From Gammaproteobacteria bacterium (lineage in GTDB: Bacteria > Pseudomonadota > Gammaproteobacteria > PS1 > Pseudothioglobaceae): a stretch of 8,050 nucleotides of DNA. The notes beneath the pieces are model-generated. The model ran no database searches. It saw only the letters and a list, made by a program, of their open reading frames with translations, and was not told where the DNA came from. Both the position numbers and the translations under genes were made by a program. This document shows positions 6,124-8,050 of the stretch, piece after piece. Numbering within the stretch: position 1 is the first letter of the stretch; every line of letters starts with the position of its first letter. The stretch covers positions 1 through 8,050 of the forward strand of contig DQNX01000052.1 in the NCBI GenBank assembly GCA_015658965.1. The letters run 5' to 3'.

Positions 6124-7089
6124 TTAGATGATTTTGGCTTGCATTAAGGTGTGTGTATTAATTGCCCCAACCACTTGATTGTCATCATCAACCACCGGCA
6201 AGGAATTCAAATTAAACGCATCCATCATTTGTACCGCAGCCATGGCGGGTTTATCTGCTAAGATTGTTTTACATTTTGAAGTCATTACCTCGCCAATGTT
6301 TACATTTTGAATGTCATTGTGTGTTTCTAAAACACGGCGTAAATCACCATCAGTAAAAACACCCTGAAGGTTGTTATTGTCAGTAATTAGCACCATTCCG
6401 AGTTTTTTCTGACTCATTACCAGTAGTGCGTCTAGTAGCTTGGTGTCGGCACTTACCGTTGGAATGTCGTCATCCATCTTCATAATATTTTTAACAAAAG
6501 TTAGTAGACGCCTACCCAGTGCACCAGATGGGTGAGATCTAGCAAAATCATCGGGGCTAAAGCCCTTATCAGTTAATAAGCTAATCGCCAAAGCGTCACC
6601 CATTGCAAGCGCTACTGTGGTGCTTGAGGTGGGCGCTAAATTATGCGGGCAAGCTTCTTTTCCAACGCCAACATCAAGATGTACATCACAGGCCTCGCCA
6701 ATAGAAGAGTTGGCATTACCTGTCATGCCAATAATCGGCACACTGAGGCGTTGAAGCGCCGGCACTAAAGTCATAATTTCATCAGACTCACCCGAATAAG
6801 AAATTGCAATCACCACGTCGCCTTCAGTAATCATACCTAGATCGCCATGCCCCGCTTCACCAGGGTGCACAGCAAAAGCTGGTGTTCCGGTCGAAGCAAA
6901 AGTTGCTGCAATTTTATTGCCAATATGACCAGATTTTCCCATGCCAATTAGAACAACCTTGCCTTGGCAATCTTGAATTAATCGGCAAGTTTTAACAAAA
7001 CTATGATCAAGACGATCGGCTAAATCTGAGATCGCTTGTGCCTCGATAAGCATAACCTCTTTTGCAGATTGTAATAATGAATCAGACAT
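6124..7089 (-). CDS. kdsD: KdsD, D-arabinose 5-phosphate isomerase
   Basis: This cytoplasmic enzyme converts ribulose 5-phosphate to arabinose 5-phosphate, the first step towards Kdo, the inner-core sugar of LPS. It has an N-terminal SIS sugar-isomerase domain (about 25-190) with GMGKSGHIGNK (49-59), HPGEAGHGDLG (75-85), SYSGESDE (97-104), LAPTSSTT (151-158) and SHPSGALGRR (185-194). Two CBS domains follow (about 203-257 and 267-321). K52, E104, E145 and H186 each sit at a constant offset of seven from residues reported as essential in the E. coli enzyme (K59, E111, E152, H193). The 321 residues are close to the 328 of E. coli. GGAG lies 11 bases before the ATG at 7089. The start overlaps the upstream yeeE-like gene by eight bases, so the two are probably co-transcribed. 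The kdsC and lpt genes that often follow kdsD are absent; a convergent gene lies there instead. Confidence 0.95.
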   Translation of the reverse strand: MSDSLLQSAKEVMLIEAQAISDLADRLDHSFVKTCRLIQDCQGKVVLIGMGKSGHIGNKIAATFASTGTPAFAVHPGEAGHGDLGMITEGDVVIAISYSGESDEIMTLVPALQRLSVPIIGMTGNANSSIGEACDVHLDVGVGKEACPHNLAPTSSTTVALAMGDALAISLLTDKGFSPDDFARSHPSGALGRRLLTFVKNIMKMDDDIPTVSADTKLLDALLVMSQKKLGMVLITDNNNLQGVFTDGDLRRVLETHNDIQNVNIGEVMTSKCKTILADKPAMAAVQMMDAFNLNSLPVVDDDNQVVGAINTHTLMQAKII

Positions 7090-8050
7090 GATCTAGACAT
7101 CTCCATTTATTTGGTATGCATTTTAAATCAGCTAGGCTAGCCATTGTAGCTGTATAAATATTGGCTTCATCCTCGTACACAAGTTGATAGTACCGGATTT
7201 TCATAGTAAGGGCTGATCCAAATATGATAGATCCGAGAACGATTAACGAACCTAGTGATAATGTAGATACACCTGTCACCCCTTGTCCGATCGTGCAACC
7301 CATACCAAGTACACCACCTATTCCCATTAATAATCCACTAACAATATGATTGATTAAATCACTAATTGAACTAAACCATTCCAGGTGAAATGATTGGTTT
7401 AATATAGCATAAAAGAATGAGCCCACTAATACTCCTAAACCAGCAATGAGTGCAAATGTAATATAAGCTGAGTCAAATGTAGAGCTAACTAATGCAGAAA
7501 AATGTCCAGAAGGTGCGACAAAGGTTAGAGATTGTGCGCCCAAGGCATAAGGTTTTGCATCCATCATTTCTGCTTCTTCAAGTAGTTCTTGCCCCATAGG
7601 GCCAGATGAAATATACCAGGCAATCGCCACACAAATACCGATAGTTAGGCCTGCGAGGATATTATGTTTATCTTTTCTAAATTCCTCTGTTCTGAATAAG
7701 TATAAAAGTGCAACGATCGAAATAACAACTCCAAGAATTAATTTTGTATTCAGTGCATCTGTCTGAATGATATGTGCGGTGAGCGCTCCCAGGTCTTGAC
7801 TATTGATATCGTATTCTGTTAGATCAACATCTAATACACTTGTCCATTGTAAAAAGAAAGTGTACATAAAGTCAGTAAACATCATTAAGTAAGCACCAAA
7901 TGCCATCATTGCAAAAGTGATGACTGATTTTAGATTGCCAGCACCAATTCTGACCAAAGTTTTGTTACCACAACCTGAGCCTATCGTCATGCCAATACCA
8001 AAGATTAATCCCCCAATAAGGTATCTTAGCCAAGCAAATGTAGGTGTGTT
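7082..8050 (-). CDS. YeeE/YedE-family transporter, probable thiosulfate or sulfur-compound permease (5' end outside window)
   Basis: This inner-membrane protein continues off the right edge: the frame stays open through position 8050, adding 20 residues (NTPTFAWLRY and on) before the first ATG at 7990. That ATG is therefore internal, and 322 residues are visible. The family hallmark GSGCGNKTLVRIGAGNLKS (24-42, C27) and its counterpart GMGCTIGQGVTGVSTLSLGS (249-268, C252) are the paired cysteine-containing repeats of YeeE/YedE (Sulf_transp) proteins. Members of that family import thiosulfate through cysteine relays. A further cysteine, C311, lies near LADLKCIPNKW. About seven hydrophobic segments are visible, with a polar loop at about 71-100 and another at about 148-190 (visible-residue numbering). 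Thiosulfate transport is inferred from the family and from soxB nearby; selenium or other sulfur species are possible. It ends within the kdsD start (8-base overlap). Confidence 0.88.
   Translation of the reverse strand, partial: NTPTFAWLRYLIGGLIFGIGMTIGSGCGNKTLVRIGAGNLKSVITFAMMAFGAYLMMFTDFMYTFFLQWTSVLDVDLTEYDINSQDLGALTAHIIQTDALNTKLILGVVISIVALLYLFRTEEFRKDKHNILAGLTIGICVAIAWYISSGPMGQELLEEAEMMDAKPYALGAQSLTFVAPSGHFSALVSSTFDSAYITFALIAGLGVLVGSFFYAILNQSFHLEWFSSISDLINHIVSGLLMGIGGVLGMGCTIGQGVTGVSTLSLGSLIVLGSIIFGSALTMKIRYYQLVYEDEANIYTATMASLADLKCIPNKWRCLDHV

Noticed and set aside
6050..6127. Possible tiny plus-strand genes (ATG at 6050, 25 codons; GTG at 6072, 19 codons; ATG at 6097, 16 codons)
   Set aside because: None has a well-placed ribosome binding site or known product, all run up to or into the 3' end of kdsD, and such lengths are expected by chance.
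7082..7990. Complete 302-residue gene starting at ATG 7990
   Set aside because: The frame is open to the window edge, and the family's glycine-rich motif begins before this ATG, so the gene is 5'-truncated by the window and the ATG is internal.
1..8050. CRISPR array, tRNA or rRNA genes, insertion sequences, phage or toxin-antitoxin genes
   Set aside because: I looked on both strands and saw no spaced repeat array, cloverleaf-like segment, transposase or related motifs.

Overview
The window looks like ordinary chromosome from a sulfur-oxidising gammaproteobacterium. Three things point that way: a clear SoxB thiosulfohydrolase, a YeeE/YedE-type sulfur-compound transporter, and Gram-negative envelope genes (a meso-diaminopimelate-type MurE, MurF, and the LPS enzyme KdsD). 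The AT-leaning composition and the isolated soxB would suit the Thioglobus/SUP05/vesicomyid-symbiont group. That placement is inferred from gene content and was not tested by any search.

Layout. Positions 22-2656 (minus strand) hold a murE-murF pair, with the murF start overlapping the murE end. Positions 2657-2913 are a divergent intergenic region rich in dyad symmetry; it must carry the signals for murE (leftward) and soxB (rightward). soxB (2914-4806, plus) has a twin-arginine signal that also contains a lipobox-like cysteine, and it ends at a strong rho-independent terminator (4826-4852). Ten bases later begins a HupE/UreJ_2-family membrane protein with a signal peptide and a large exported N-terminal domain (4863-5987, plus). 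A 136-base convergent gap (5988-6123) separates it from kdsD (6124-7089, minus). The start of kdsD overlaps by 8 bases the end of a YeeE/YedE-family membrane protein that runs off the right edge of the window (7082-8050, minus, 5' end missing).

How the genes fit together. MurE and MurF add the third residue and the D-Ala-D-Ala dipeptide to the peptidoglycan precursor in the cytoplasm. KdsD makes arabinose 5-phosphate for the Kdo sugar of LPS. SoxB acts in the periplasm, releasing sulfate from SoxY-bound sulfur intermediates during thiosulfate oxidation. The YeeE/YedE protein probably moves thiosulfate or a related sulfur species across the inner membrane. The HupE/UreJ_2 protein is a putative metal permease whose substrate the context does not identify.

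I see no mobile element, CRISPR array, RNA gene, phage gene or clearly new system. The best leads for a second look are a perfect 21-bp palindrome in the soxB/murE gap, the possible Tat-lipoprotein nature of SoxB, and the overlapping yeeE-kdsD pair.
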